From an uncultured Verrucomicrobiota bacterium (GTDB lineage: Bacteria > Verrucomicrobiota > Verrucomicrobiae > Opitutales > Opitutaceae): a stretch of 5,876 nucleotides of DNA. The stretch is taken from positions 1 to 5,876 of the forward strand of contig CAMLNJ010000218.1 in assembly GCA_946481225.1 (NCBI GenBank), written 5' to 3'. The notes beneath the pieces were generated by a model. The model made no database searches, was not told the origin of the DNA, and saw only the letters and a program-made list of their open reading frames with translations. This document shows positions 1 through 5,802 of the stretch, piece after piece. A program made the translations under genes and the position numbers. How positions within the stretch are numbered: the stretch's first letter is position 1; the number at the start of each line of letters is the position of its first letter.

Positions 1-470
1 AGACCTTCGTCATTCCCGAGTCCGTCATCCGCGACGAATCGGCCGTCGTGCCCGGCCTCGACGGGCAAAAGATGAGCAAGAGCTACGGCAACACCCTCGA
101 ACTTTTCGGCGACGAGAAGGCCACGAGGAAAAAAATCATGGGCATCCCGATGGATTCGCGCACGCCCGCCGAGCCCAAGCCCGACGCCGACCAGAACATC
201 GCGATCCGCCTGCTCAAGGTCGTCGCCGAGCCCGCCTACGCTCAGGATATCGAGAATCGCCTCCGTGCCGGCGGTCTTGGTTACGGCGACCTCAAGAAAG
301 CCCTTTTCGAGCAGGTCTGGAACCATTTCGCCGCCGCGCGGACCCGTCGTGCCGAACTGGTCGCCGACGCCGGCTACGTCGACCAGGTCCTCCACGAGGG
401 AGCCGAGCGCGCCCGCGCCATAGCAGGTCCCGTGCTCGAGCGCGCGCGCAAGGCCTGCGGACTTCGTTAA
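1..470 (+). CDS. trpS: Tryptophanyl-tRNA synthetase, C-terminal part (5' end outside window)
   Basis: This enzyme charges tRNA-Trp with tryptophan in the cytoplasm using ATP. The reading frame is open from base 3, and 155 residues are visible before the TAA at 468-470. That is a little under half of the usual 330-350 residues, so the N-terminal Rossmann half with the HIGH-like motif lies upstream of the window. The class I signature KMSKS is at 69-83, inside GLDGQKMSKSYGNTL, which is characteristic of bacterial TrpRS. The following IMGIPMDSRTPAEPKPD stretch and the helical C-terminal anticodon-binding region, ending in ERARKACGLR, also fit the family. The ATG at 48 is internal because homologous sequence (VIRDESAVVPGLDG) continues upstream of it. 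No frameshift is seen. TyrRS shares the fold, but the flanking residues fit TrpRS better. The next gene on this strand starts 281 bases later, so co-transcription is not indicated. Confidence 0.95.
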   Translation, partial: TFVIPESVIRDESAVVPGLDGQKMSKSYGNTLELFGDEKATRKKIMGIPMDSRTPAEPKPDADQNIAIRLLKVVAEPAYAQDIENRLRAGGLGYGDLKKALFEQVWNHFAAARTRRAELVADAGYVDQVLHEGAERARAIAGPVLERARKACGLR

Positions 471-503
471 AGGGTCCGAGAAGCCCGACCGCACGAACGT
501 ATC

Positions 504-620
504 GGGGCAGGACCGGGACGGGGCGGGGGACGGAAGGGGCGAAGCGGGGCGCCGTCGCGATTTGATCAGGTGCCTGCGCGGGCTCGGACGGGGGCGTGGG
601 ACGGGGCTCCGGGGCGGGGG
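504..620 (+). repeat. Two G-run clusters matching the G-quadruplex pattern
   Basis: The non-coding gap after trpS carries two clusters of G-runs on the plus strand. The first has runs at 504-507, 515-517, 520-523, 525-529, 536-539 and 546-549, with all loops 1-7 bases long. The second has runs at 590-594, 598-600, 603-606, 611-614 and 616-620, with loops of 1-4 bases. Both satisfy the G3+N1-7 rule with more than four runs each. Folding is inferred from the pattern only. If transcribed, the clusters would lie in the 3' region of the trpS mRNA or the leader of the next gene. A terminating, pausing or RNA-stability role is possible but not shown. Confidence 0.6.
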
Positions 621-751
621 CGCGGCCCGGCGTTGTTGTCGCCCGAAACCGGCGTTTCCGGCAATTCATAGGCAGGCGTCTAGGGTGAAATTCCGGTAGC
701 GGACCTCGGGTTAATTGCGTAAGCTGTTCGTGAATTCATTCCCTGGGGTTT

Positions 752-1387
752 ATGCAAAATCTTCTCTTGTTCACCGCCGCGCTGTTCCTCATCTGCTGGC
801 CGACCGCGTGGTTGTGTCGAGGGAAGGTGCGTTTGCTCCCGATCGCCAACTTGATGGAGAATCCTTCCTTGATCGGCAGTTGGTTCGGATCGGTGGCGTG
901 GTGGAATTTGGCTCGGGCTTGGATGGGCGTCTGGTTGCTGCGCCATGTGGAGGCCGAGGTTTTGGGGCCGGCATCGCGCGCCTATCTGATCGTTGGCTAT
1001 AACGGACTCGTTCAAATCGCCGGACTGGCGATGCAGATGCTCTTTTACCGGCCGCGGGATACGGAGGTGCCTGTCCCGATCTCTTATGCCTGCGGCATCT
1101 TGCTGGCGGTTTTGTCGCCGACGATCGCGCTTCCCGCCGTGGCTTTTGGCGCGGTGGCCAGCATCGGGGCGCGGAGCTTGGCGGTCGGATGGGCGAGCAC
1201 CGGCCTGTTTGTCGCGGTTTTGGGCTTTATCTTGGCGGTATCCAAAATCCAACTCGCCAAATTTGGACTGTTTTTCGCGTTTCCCCTCGCTTGGATCGTC
1301 GGATCGAACCGGCAGTTCGTCCTGCCGGTCGTGCGGAGCGCCGCCGATTCCGCCCTTCGTCCCGCCTTTGCCTCGCGGTTGCGTTGA
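752..1387 (+). CDS. Polytopic inner-membrane protein of unknown family
   Basis: I do not recognise this 211-residue protein. It is strongly hydrophobic. Likely membrane segments are near residues 4-22, 43-63 (rich in Trp: WFGSVAWWNLARAWMGVW), 77-98, 108-138 (one long or two short helices), 144-163 and 170-184, giving about six passes. The basic tail (about residues 185-211) probably lies in the cytoplasm. No catalytic motif, transporter signature or metal-binding cluster is apparent. The ATG at 752 is preceded by a run of four G at 745-748, a poor ribosome-binding site. It is the natural start because the first helix begins at once. By eye, the gene uses more TTG, CTT and GTT codons than trpS or the methyltransferase gene, so its base composition looks slightly different. 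It is convergent with the lipoprotein gene and shares no operon with trpS. The reading frame is credible because of its length and clear hydrophobic pattern; the function is unknown. Confidence 0.75.
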   Translation: MQNLLLFTAALFLICWPTAWLCRGKVRLLPIANLMENPSLIGSWFGSVAWWNLARAWMGVWLLRHVEAEVLGPASRAYLIVGYNGLVQIAGLAMQMLFYRPRDTEVPVPISYACGILLAVLSPTIALPAVAFGAVASIGARSLAVGWASTGLFVAVLGFILAVSKIQLAKFGLFFAFPLAWIVGSNRQFVLPVVRSAADSALRPAFASRLR

Positions 1388-1439
1388 CGGTTACGCGGGG
1401 CCGGTTCTGCCGATAAGCTGGCGGTTTGCCGGAGGGGGG

Positions 1440-1489
1440 GGATCGGCTCCGGCCGGTCCGTGCGTCGAGACATCGGGAATGGCCGATCC
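1440..1489. terminator. Possible stem-loop between convergent genes
   Basis: The bases GGATCGGC (1440-1447 is GGATCGGC read with its G at 1440) pair with GCCGATCC (1482-1489), giving an 8-bp perfect stem with a loop of 34 bases that is itself GC-rich (CCGGCCGG). It sits between the stop of the membrane protein gene and the stop of the convergent lipoprotein gene, where a shared terminator would be expected. There is no T-tract on either side and the loop is long, so this is a weak call that could be chance pairing in GC-rich DNA. Confidence 0.2.
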
Positions 1490-1529
1490 GGAGATCAGCC
1501 TTCCATGCCGGTGCCCGCATTTCGTTTCG

Positions 1530-1859
1530 CTACTCCACCGCGGCGGAGGCGGCCTCGACCTCGGCCAAGACTTTCTTGGCTCCGTCCATTCGTTCGTTGA
1601 GCTGCATCTCCGCGGCGCCGTCGAGCAGCTTGCGTTGCGCGTCGATCGCCTTGACCAGGTGCTCCCGTGAACCGGCGCTGAGCTTTGCAGTCGACAGCGT
1701 CGCCTGCACCTCGTCGAGCGTCTGAGCGTTCGCGGCGGTCGAGATTTTCATTCCGAGCTGATACACGAGGGGGCGACCTTGCAGCTCCTCCTTTTGCCCC
1801 GAGCCGCATCCGCACAAGGCCAAGGCCAGCAAGGCGACCGGAAGAAAGGCTTTTTTCAT
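1530..1859 (-). CDS. Small predicted lipoprotein, unknown function
   Basis: The product is a 109-residue protein that begins MKKAFLPVALLALALCGCGSG. The N-terminus is a typical type II signal peptide: two lysines, a hydrophobic stretch from residue 4 to 15, and the lipobox LCGC, with Cys18 the likely lipidated residue (Cys16 is the alternative). It is expected to be anchored in the membrane with a mature part of about 91 residues. That part is rich in Ala, Glu, Lys and Leu, with long probable helices (LDEVQATLSTAKL, REHLVKAIDAQRKLLDGAAEMQL, ERMDGAKKVLAEVEAASAAVE), suggesting a helical or coiled-coil bundle. No named family is recognised. The frame stays open up to an ATG at 1958, but those 33 extra residues are Pro/Arg-rich and would bury the signal peptide, so the ATG at 1859 is chosen. 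No strong Shine-Dalgarno sequence is seen before it. The gene is divergent from the PepSY-like gene across about 416 bases and convergent with the membrane protein gene. Confidence 0.8.
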   Translation of the reverse strand: MKKAFLPVALLALALCGCGSGQKEELQGRPLVYQLGMKISTAANAQTLDEVQATLSTAKLSAGSREHLVKAIDAQRKLLDGAAEMQLNERMDGAKKVLAEVEAASAAVE

Positions 1860-1995
1860 GGTGCGAACAGGCAAGGGCCTGTGCCGCGGGCGGTCAATCG
1901 CCGGCACCGGCCCGGGCAAAGCGCGAAAGGCTGGAGGATTCCCCGTCCGGCCGCCCATCCGGTGCGTGCCTGGTATATGGCTCTATGGCTTCGCG

Positions 1996-2038
1996 GCCGA
2001 CGGGCGCCTATTGTTCCCCCTCTCGGTCTCCCGTCGGC
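1996..2038. repeat. 9-bp perfect inverted repeat with 25-base loop
   Basis: GCCGACGGG (1996-2004) is the exact reverse complement of CCCGTCGGC (2030-2038). The pairing can extend outward by one wobble and one C-G pair to 1994 and 2040. The loop is pyrimidine-rich on the plus strand (TTGTTCCCCCTCTC). It lies upstream of the lipoprotein gene on one strand and about 36 bases before the DUF6496-like remnant on the other. It could be a leader structure, an operator or an old terminator. In DNA this GC-rich a chance origin is also possible. Confidence 0.3.
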
Positions 2039-2075
2039 TGGCCCGCAACCTTCGCCGAAAGAATGCGAAAGCCCG

Positions 2076-2182
2076 ATGCCAGAGAAAGCCACCATCGAAC
2101 GGGCGCGCCGTGATGCGCGCGAAGGCAAGTCCGCGGCACCCATGCGGGGGAATTTGTCCGCGACGTGATGCGCCGTATTCGC
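2076..2182 (+). pseudogene. Frameshifted, truncated remnant of a DUF6496-like small protein
   Basis: From the ATG at 2076 the frame reads MPEK followed by ATIERARRDAREGKS (residues 5-19). This closely matches, from memory, the start of DUF6496-type proteins (pattern xTIERAxxDAREGKSPSTQAGEFVREExHHxREGKHG). The frame then loses the match and stops at 2166-2168. The match resumes in another frame at 2138 as THAGEFVRDVMRRIR, which aligns with the STQAGEFVREE part. The simplest explanation is one missing base in the codon at 2136-2137. After about 2182 the expected EGKHGARS...GLSKARRAGV tail cannot be found in any frame, so the 3' end is also lost or replaced. A single sequencing error would explain the frameshift but not the missing tail. 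The function of the family is unknown to me. Identification rests on pattern memory and has not been searched. Confidence 0.6.
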
Positions 2183-2275
2183 GTGTTTTCGTGGCCCCAT
2201 CCAAGGGCGGATTCCTATTCGGTCAGCGGCCGGCGCCTTGATTGTCGCTCCCTGCGCGCGGTGCTTTAGTTAGCC

Positions 2276-3091
2276 ATGAAAACGAATAAGACGCTGTTAC
2301 TGATGGCCGCGACGCTTGCCGGCGTCGCGTCGCCGATGATCGCGGCGGAGCGGGTGGTCGAGGCATCCGAACTTCCGCCTTCGGCCAGGAAAGCCTTTGA
2401 CGATTCCGTCCGCGGCGAGACGGTCAAAAAGATCGCCGTGCGGAATGCCGGCGGCCGCGTGGTCTACGACGTGGAACTGGAGCGCGACAAGGCGCCAAAC
2501 CAGCGCCTGCGCATCGCGGAGGACGGGACGATTCTCGGCGACACGCGAAAGGTTCTCCCGCCGGGGGACGGCGCCGCCCCCGCCCCCGCGGTGTATCCCG
2601 GATACCCTCCCGGTTACGGCTATGAGCCTTACCAAGTGCCCGTGTTGCCACGATTGAGACTCGAGGATCTGCCGCAAGTGGTGCAGGAAACCATTCGCCG
2701 CGAGGCCGCCGAACGCCAGATCGCCGCGATCCGCGAGGATACCGTCGATGGGCGCAAGGCCTACGTCGCGGAGTTTCGCGAGGCCGGGCGCAACCCCCGG
2801 GTCCATGTCGCCGAGGATGGAGATATTTTGCGGCCCACCGAAAAACCGCCCGCCTTGACGCTCGGCACGACCTTCGCCGAGACGCCTGTGGCGGTGCAGC
2901 AGGCGATCCGCCGCGAGCTGGGCGACGGTGAAATCGTTCGCATCCACAAAGACAAAGCGGCCCGTGGCGAAGCCGATAGCTACAAAGTGGATGTGAAAGA
3001 CGGGCGCGGCACCTACCAGATCCGTGTTTCGGCCGATGGCCGCGTGCTCGAAAACACTCGCGGCACCGCCCGCGATCCCGGGCGCGGTTGA
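2276..3091 (+). CDS. Exported protein with three PepSY-like repeats
   Basis: The 271-residue product starts with a cleavable signal peptide (MKTNKTLLLM, a hydrophobic core to about residue 20, then PMIAA before ERVVEA, probable cleavage near residue 24). It is therefore expected in the periplasm. The mature part holds three copies of a PepSY-like unit: residues 30-88, 129-186 and 200-260. Each runs as a helix beginning with a (L/T)P turn, then an Ile/Val-rich strand, a Y-x-V-x-(V/L) or Y-V-A-E-F strand, and a closing (V/I)(A/S)xDGxIL-type hairpin (IAEDGTIL, VAEDGDIL, VSADGRVL). A linker rich in Pro, Gly and Tyr (residues 95-125, with YPGYPPGYGYEPY) separates copies 1 and 2. PepSY domains are commonly thought to inhibit or bind proteases or to sense envelope state; no partner gene is adjacent here, so the role is open. 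There is no clear Shine-Dalgarno before the ATG, but the signal peptide begins exactly there. Confidence 0.85.
   Translation: MKTNKTLLLMAATLAGVASPMIAAERVVEASELPPSARKAFDDSVRGETVKKIAVRNAGGRVVYDVELERDKAPNQRLRIAEDGTILGDTRKVLPPGDGAAPAPAVYPGYPPGYGYEPYQVPVLPRLRLEDLPQVVQETIRREAAERQIAAIREDTVDGRKAYVAEFREAGRNPRVHVAEDGDILRPTEKPPALTLGTTFAETPVAVQQAIRRELGDGEIVRIHKDKAARGEADSYKVDVKDGRGTYQIRVSADGRVLENTRGTARDPGRG
2363..3055 (+). repeat. Three diverged tandem PepSY-like units
   Basis: The units are encoded at about 2363-2539, 2660-2833 and 2873-3055. They share the order helix, I-x-x-I or V-K-K-I strand, Y-x-V/A-x-V/F strand, and A-x-DG-x-I/V-L turn. Units 2 and 3 also share an I-RRE motif (ETIRREAAE and QAIRRELGD) that unit 1 lacks (KAFDDSVRG). 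This suggests 2 and 3 arose by the later duplication. The repeats are visible in protein but not as long identical DNA. Confidence 0.65.
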
Positions 3092-3154
3092 TCGGAGGCA
3101 TCGACGCCGCCGGGCGCCGCAAAGGGCGCGGACGGACGCGAAACGCGCGCCGAG

Positions 3155-3184
3155 CGCCGAGGCGCGTCGATACGCCGAGGCGCG
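3155..3184 (+). repeat. 12-bp direct repeat upstream of rsmB
   Basis: CGCCGAGGCGCG occurs at 3155-3166 and again at 3173-3184, with starts 18 bases apart. It lies in the 220-base gap between the PepSY-like gene and rsmB. Nothing else recognisable is present in that gap: there is a TTGACT at 3224-3229 but no suitable -10 at the right distance. The repeat could be a protein-binding pair or simply local GC-rich slippage. Confidence 0.35.
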
Positions 3185-3311
3185 GAGGGCCCGCGCTTGT
3201 CCAGGCATCGCGGGCGGGGCGATTTGACTTGGTGGTTGCGTCGGGCGGAGGCGGGCCGAACTTCGGTTCCTTTTCAGCACCTTCCTAGACCCGATTTATC
3301 CGCAGAACCTT

Positions 3312-4622
3312 ATGAGCAACGACTCCGCCTCCGCAGCCGGCAACGCCGGCGCCCCTTCCAATTCTCCCGATGCCTGGCCGGTGGCGGCGCGGCTCTTGGT
3401 CCGCTGGCTCGACGAGGAAGTGCGGGCCGACGCGTTGCTCGACACCGTGCAGCTCTCGGGCGGGGCGCGGGCGCGTTGCCAGCATCTCTTCTACGGCGCG
3501 ATCCGCCACTATGGGCGCATCGAGAACCAGGTCGCGCGGCTGGTGCGGCTGCGTCCGCGCACGCGCGTGATGGCGATCCTGCTGCTCGCGGGCTTCGAGC
3601 TCATCGAGGGAGGCGGCGAGGGCCACGCGGCGAAGGTCGGCCACCACGCGGTGACGCAGACGAAGCATCTCGCGAGCGATTCCGAGGCGAAGTTGGTCAA
3701 CGCGGTGGTGCGCAAGCTCGCCGAGGCGCTGGCGGCGCAGACGGCTCCGGGCAAGATCGCCAACGCGGCGGCGCTCGGGGATTATTATTCGACGCCCGAC
3801 TGGCTGGTGGAGCGCTGGCTGGCGCAGTTCGGCGCCGAGGGCGCACGGGCCTTGCTGGAGTGGAACTTGAAGCCGGCGCCGGTGCATGCGCGGCTGCGGG
3901 CGAAGAACGAACCGGCGCCGGAGTGGCTGGAGCCGACGGTCTGGCCGGAGTGGTTCGCGGTGAAGAGCGGGCACTGGGCCGAGGTGGGCGCGGCTTTGTC
4001 CGCCGGGAAGATTTATCTGGCGGATCCAGGCACGCGGCTCGCGATCGAGGCGGCGGCGCCGAAGGCGGGGGAGCGGATCATCGACGCCTGCGCCGCGCCG
4101 GGCGGCAAGAGCCTCGCGCTGGCCGACAAGATGGTCGAGGGCCTGCTCGTGGCGCTCGACGTGCCGGGCGCGCGACACGAGCGGCTGGCGGAAAACCTGA
4201 AGCGCACGCCTCCGGGCGTGAACGCGAAGCGCGTGGAGGGCGACCTGCGTCGCACCTCGAGCTTGATGGGCATGCAGCCGGGCAATTTCGACACCGTCTT
4301 GGTGGACGCGCCGTGCTCGAACACGGGCGTGATGCGCCATCGGGTGGACGTGAAGTGGCGTTTGCAGCCGGCGGATTTCGGCAAGCATGCCCGGCAGCAG
4401 GTCGAGTTGCTTGCCGCGGCGACGCGCTGGCTGAAGCCGGGCGGGCGTCTCGTTTACAGCACCTGCTCGATCGACGCGGAGGAAAACGCGGGCGTGGTGG
4501 ATGCGTTCATGCGTGCGCCGGAGGGACGGGATTTCGAACTCGTTTCGCAGACCGTGGCGTTGCCTTGGCAAGCCGGGCACGACGGCGCGGGCGTGGCGGT
4601 TTTCACGCGCAAGGGCGCGTAA
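3312..4622 (+). CDS. rsmB: RsmB/NOP-family RNA m5C methyltransferase (16S rRNA)
   Basis: This is a cytoplasmic SAM-dependent enzyme that in the RsmB subfamily methylates a cytosine (C967 in E. coli numbering) of 16S rRNA. At 436 residues it matches the usual 430-450. Residues about 22-150 form the NusB-like RNA-binding domain (ARLLVRWLDEE, RHLFYGAIRHYGRI-type pattern, KLVNAVVRKL). The catalytic Rossmann domain follows. Motif I is DACAAPGGKS at 258-267. An acidic residue for SAM binding sits at Asp283 (ALDV), with another at Asp311 (EGDL). Motif IV is DAPCS at 332-336, with Cys335 as the product-release cysteine, and motif VI is STCS at 383-386, with Cys385 as the catalytic nucleophile. Both cysteines are present, so the enzyme should be active. 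The ATG at 3312 lacks a clear Shine-Dalgarno, but the resulting length is right. No fmt or def gene is adjacent, unlike many proteobacteria. Other members (RsmF, NOP2-like) are possible, but the NusB-like domain favours RsmB. Confidence 0.92.
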   Translation: MSNDSASAAGNAGAPSNSPDAWPVAARLLVRWLDEEVRADALLDTVQLSGGARARCQHLFYGAIRHYGRIENQVARLVRLRPRTRVMAILLLAGFELIEGGGEGHAAKVGHHAVTQTKHLASDSEAKLVNAVVRKLAEALAAQTAPGKIANAAALGDYYSTPDWLVERWLAQFGAEGARALLEWNLKPAPVHARLRAKNEPAPEWLEPTVWPEWFAVKSGHWAEVGAALSAGKIYLADPGTRLAIEAAAPKAGERIIDACAAPGGKSLALADKMVEGLLVALDVPGARHERLAENLKRTPPGVNAKRVEGDLRRTSSLMGMQPGNFDTVLVDAPCSNTGVMRHRVDVKWRLQPADFGKHARQQVELLAAATRWLKPGGRLVYSTCSIDAEENAGVVDAFMRAPEGRDFELVSQTVALPWQAGHDGAGVAVFTRKGA

Positions 4623-4721
4623 GGGCCGCGGTCGGCACGGCGGGACGCAGCATGGGCGGCGCGCCGGAGTCGATGGCGACGGGCGCGATGACGCATGGCG
4701 GCCGATCGGCGGCGAGCGGAG

Positions 4722-4751
4722 CGCCGGGCGGGTAAAGGCACCCGCCCGGCG
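4722..4751. terminator. Perfect 12-bp hairpin between convergent genes
   Basis: CGCCGGGCGGGT (4722-4733) is the exact reverse complement of ACCCGCCCGGCG (4740-4751), with a six-base loop AAAGGC. It lies 99 bases after the rsmB stop and 114 bases beyond the stop of the minus-strand SDR gene, so it could stop transcription from both sides. There is no T-run after the stem on either strand, so it is not a classic intrinsic terminator. It may act as a bidirectional pause or as mRNA 3'-end protection. The rest of 4623-4865 shows no gene. Confidence 0.55.
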
Positions 4752-4865
4752 TGGGCTCTCGCGCACCAGGAAGGTGCGTCAAGCGGCCGACGCGATCGGC
4801 GGATGTCCGGCACATGGCACGAGATGAGTCGCGGCCCATGATCCGAACGGCTTGCGGATCTTGTA

Positions 4866-5768
4866 TCACTCGGCTGCCGGTCCCCAGTGCCGCACATTTG
4901 GCAGGAAGGCGTAGAGCACGCGGTGGTAGAGGCGTCGCGGCAGCCAGCGGCGCAGGTAATCGAAAACCAGCGCGTCCGGCGTGGCGCGCACGCGCAACCG
5001 TGGATGGCGGGCGTGGATCGTGCGAATGATCACCGAGGCCACATGGTCGGGTGTCGCCCAAGTGCGGCGCATGAGACGCCCGATCATGCCGGCCATCGCC
5101 TCGTAGTGCGCGTGGTAGGGATCGTCGCCGTCGCCGACGGCTTGCGCGCTCCGGCGGGTGTGGGTCGTGCGGGTGAATGAGTCGGAGTTGATGAAACCCG
5201 GCTCGACCAGCGACACGCGGATGCCCCAGGGCCGCACCTCATACCAGAGCGACTCGCTGGCTCCCTCGATCGCAAACTTGGAGGCGCTGTAGGCGGCCAT
5301 CGTCGGCATCGCCATCATGCCGCCGACGCTCGACACGGTGATGATGCGTCCGCGGCGTCGCTCGCGCATGCCCGGCAGCACGCGTTGGATCAGATCGAGC
5401 GGGCCGAGAAAGTTGACGGCGAGGATCTGACGCATGTCGTCGTCGGCGATGTGTTCGGTCACGGCGCGCGTGGCGATGCCGGCGTTGTTGACCAGGACGT
5501 CCACGCCGCCCCATTCCGCTTCGACCGAGTCGATCACGGCGGCGCGGCCGGCGGGATCGGCCACATCGAGCGGCATTAGGCGGACGCGCGGGCCGGGCGC
5601 GATGCCGGCGGCGGCGAAGCGTTCGAGCGAGGAGGGGCGGGCGGTGAGAACCAGGCGGAACCGCGTCCGGGCGACGAGCCGCCGGGCGAGAGCAAGCCCG
5701 AGCCCGGTGCTGGCGCCCGTCACGAGCAGCACGGCGTCGTCGGGGATGGCGTTCCCGAGGGCTTTCAC
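4866..5768 (-). CDS. Short-chain dehydrogenase/reductase (classical SDR)
   Basis: This is a cytoplasmic NAD(P)-dependent oxidoreductase whose substrate cannot be told from sequence. Numbering from the upstream ATG at 5846, the cofactor motif TGASTGLG is at 43-50, LDV with Asp94 contacts the adenine ring, NNAG is at 120-123, Asn145 is in VNFLG, the catalytic Ser is 173 in TVSSVGG, and Tyr186 and Lys190 form YSASK. PGF at 216-218 follows as usual. The basic residue after strand 2 (LTAR, Arg70) favours NADP(H). The tail after about 260 (HPRLRVRATPDALVFDYLRRWLP) is long, as in 17-beta-HSD/retinol-dehydrogenase-like SDRs. I place the start at the GTG at 5768, codon 27 of the open frame. It has AAGGTGG five bases upstream and a GGAGG further up, and it leaves a usual short lead before the first strand. 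The ATG at 5846 would add 26 Arg/Ser-rich residues and has no Shine-Dalgarno; it cannot be excluded. The gene is convergent with rsmB. Confidence 0.9.
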   Translation of the reverse strand: MKALGNAIPDDAVLLVTGASTGLGLALARRLVARTRFRLVLTARPSSLERFAAAGIAPGPRVRLMPLDVADPAGRAAVIDSVEAEWGGVDVLVNNAGIATRAVTEHIADDDMRQILAVNFLGPLDLIQRVLPGMRERRRGRIITVSSVGGMMAMPTMAAYSASKFAIEGASESLWYEVRPWGIRVSLVEPGFINSDSFTRTTHTRRSAQAVGDGDDPYHAHYEAMAGMIGRLMRRTWATPDHVASVIIRTIHARHPRLRVRATPDALVFDYLRRWLPRRLYHRVLYAFLPNVRHWGPAAE

Positions 5769-5784
5769 GCACGCCACCTTGCGT

Positions 5785-5802
5785 CGATTTCCTCCGCTCG
5801 CA
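5785..5802 (-). promoter_or_regulatory. Shine-Dalgarno-like GGAGG upstream of the SDR start
   Basis: Read on the minus strand, GCGGAGGAAATC lies just upstream of two GTG codons (5777 and 5768). The spacing from GGAGG to the first GTG is about 13 bases, longer than ideal, while AAGGTGG offers closer spacing to the second. The presence of this purine-rich block inside the long open frame argues that translation begins here rather than at the ATG at 5846. Confidence 0.4.

Larger units (their letters stand above)
1860..2275. other. Divergent intergenic region with a gene remnant
   Basis: This 416-base stretch separates the minus-strand lipoprotein gene from the plus-strand PepSY-like gene, so it should hold the promoters of both. 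I see no convincing -35/-10 pair for either. A TTGATT at 2238-2243 followed by TTTAGT at 2265-2270 has a 21-base spacer, which is too long for a standard promoter. TGGTATATG near 1971-1979 resembles an extended -10 but has no -35 partner. The region also contains a 9-bp inverted repeat (1996-2038) and a decayed small gene (about 2076-2182), each listed separately. No intact gene is supported here on either strand. Confidence 0.5.

Noticed and set aside
292..669. A 125-codon Pro/Arg-rich minus-strand frame crossing the trpS end
   Set aside because: Its Pro/Arg content is the reverse complement of the G-run clusters, and it overlaps the conserved trpS C-terminus. No independent support.
2238..2270. 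TTGATT and TTTAGT as a promoter for the PepSY-like gene
   Set aside because: The 21-base spacer is too long, the -10 match is poor, and the -10 would leave almost no leader before the ATG at 2276.
3224..3229. TTGACT as a -35 box for rsmB
   Set aside because: No -10-like sequence is found 16-18 bases downstream, where the DNA is GC-rich (TCGGGCGGAGGC).
2297..3280. A 327-codon minus-strand open frame opposite the PepSY-like gene
   Set aside because: The plus-strand frame has a signal peptide and three recognisable repeats; the antisense product has neither.
3197..4735. A 512-codon open frame on the plus strand overlapping rsmB
   Set aside because: It is a frame shadow of rsmB in GC-rich DNA. 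The translation is low-complexity Arg/Gly/Ala and has no motifs, while the rsmB frame has every catalytic motif.
3285..4766. A 493-codon open frame on the minus strand opposite rsmB
   Set aside because: The translation is Arg/His/Leu-rich without any domain, and it covers rsmB and both flanking gaps. It is explained by the scarcity of stop codons in GC-rich antisense frames.
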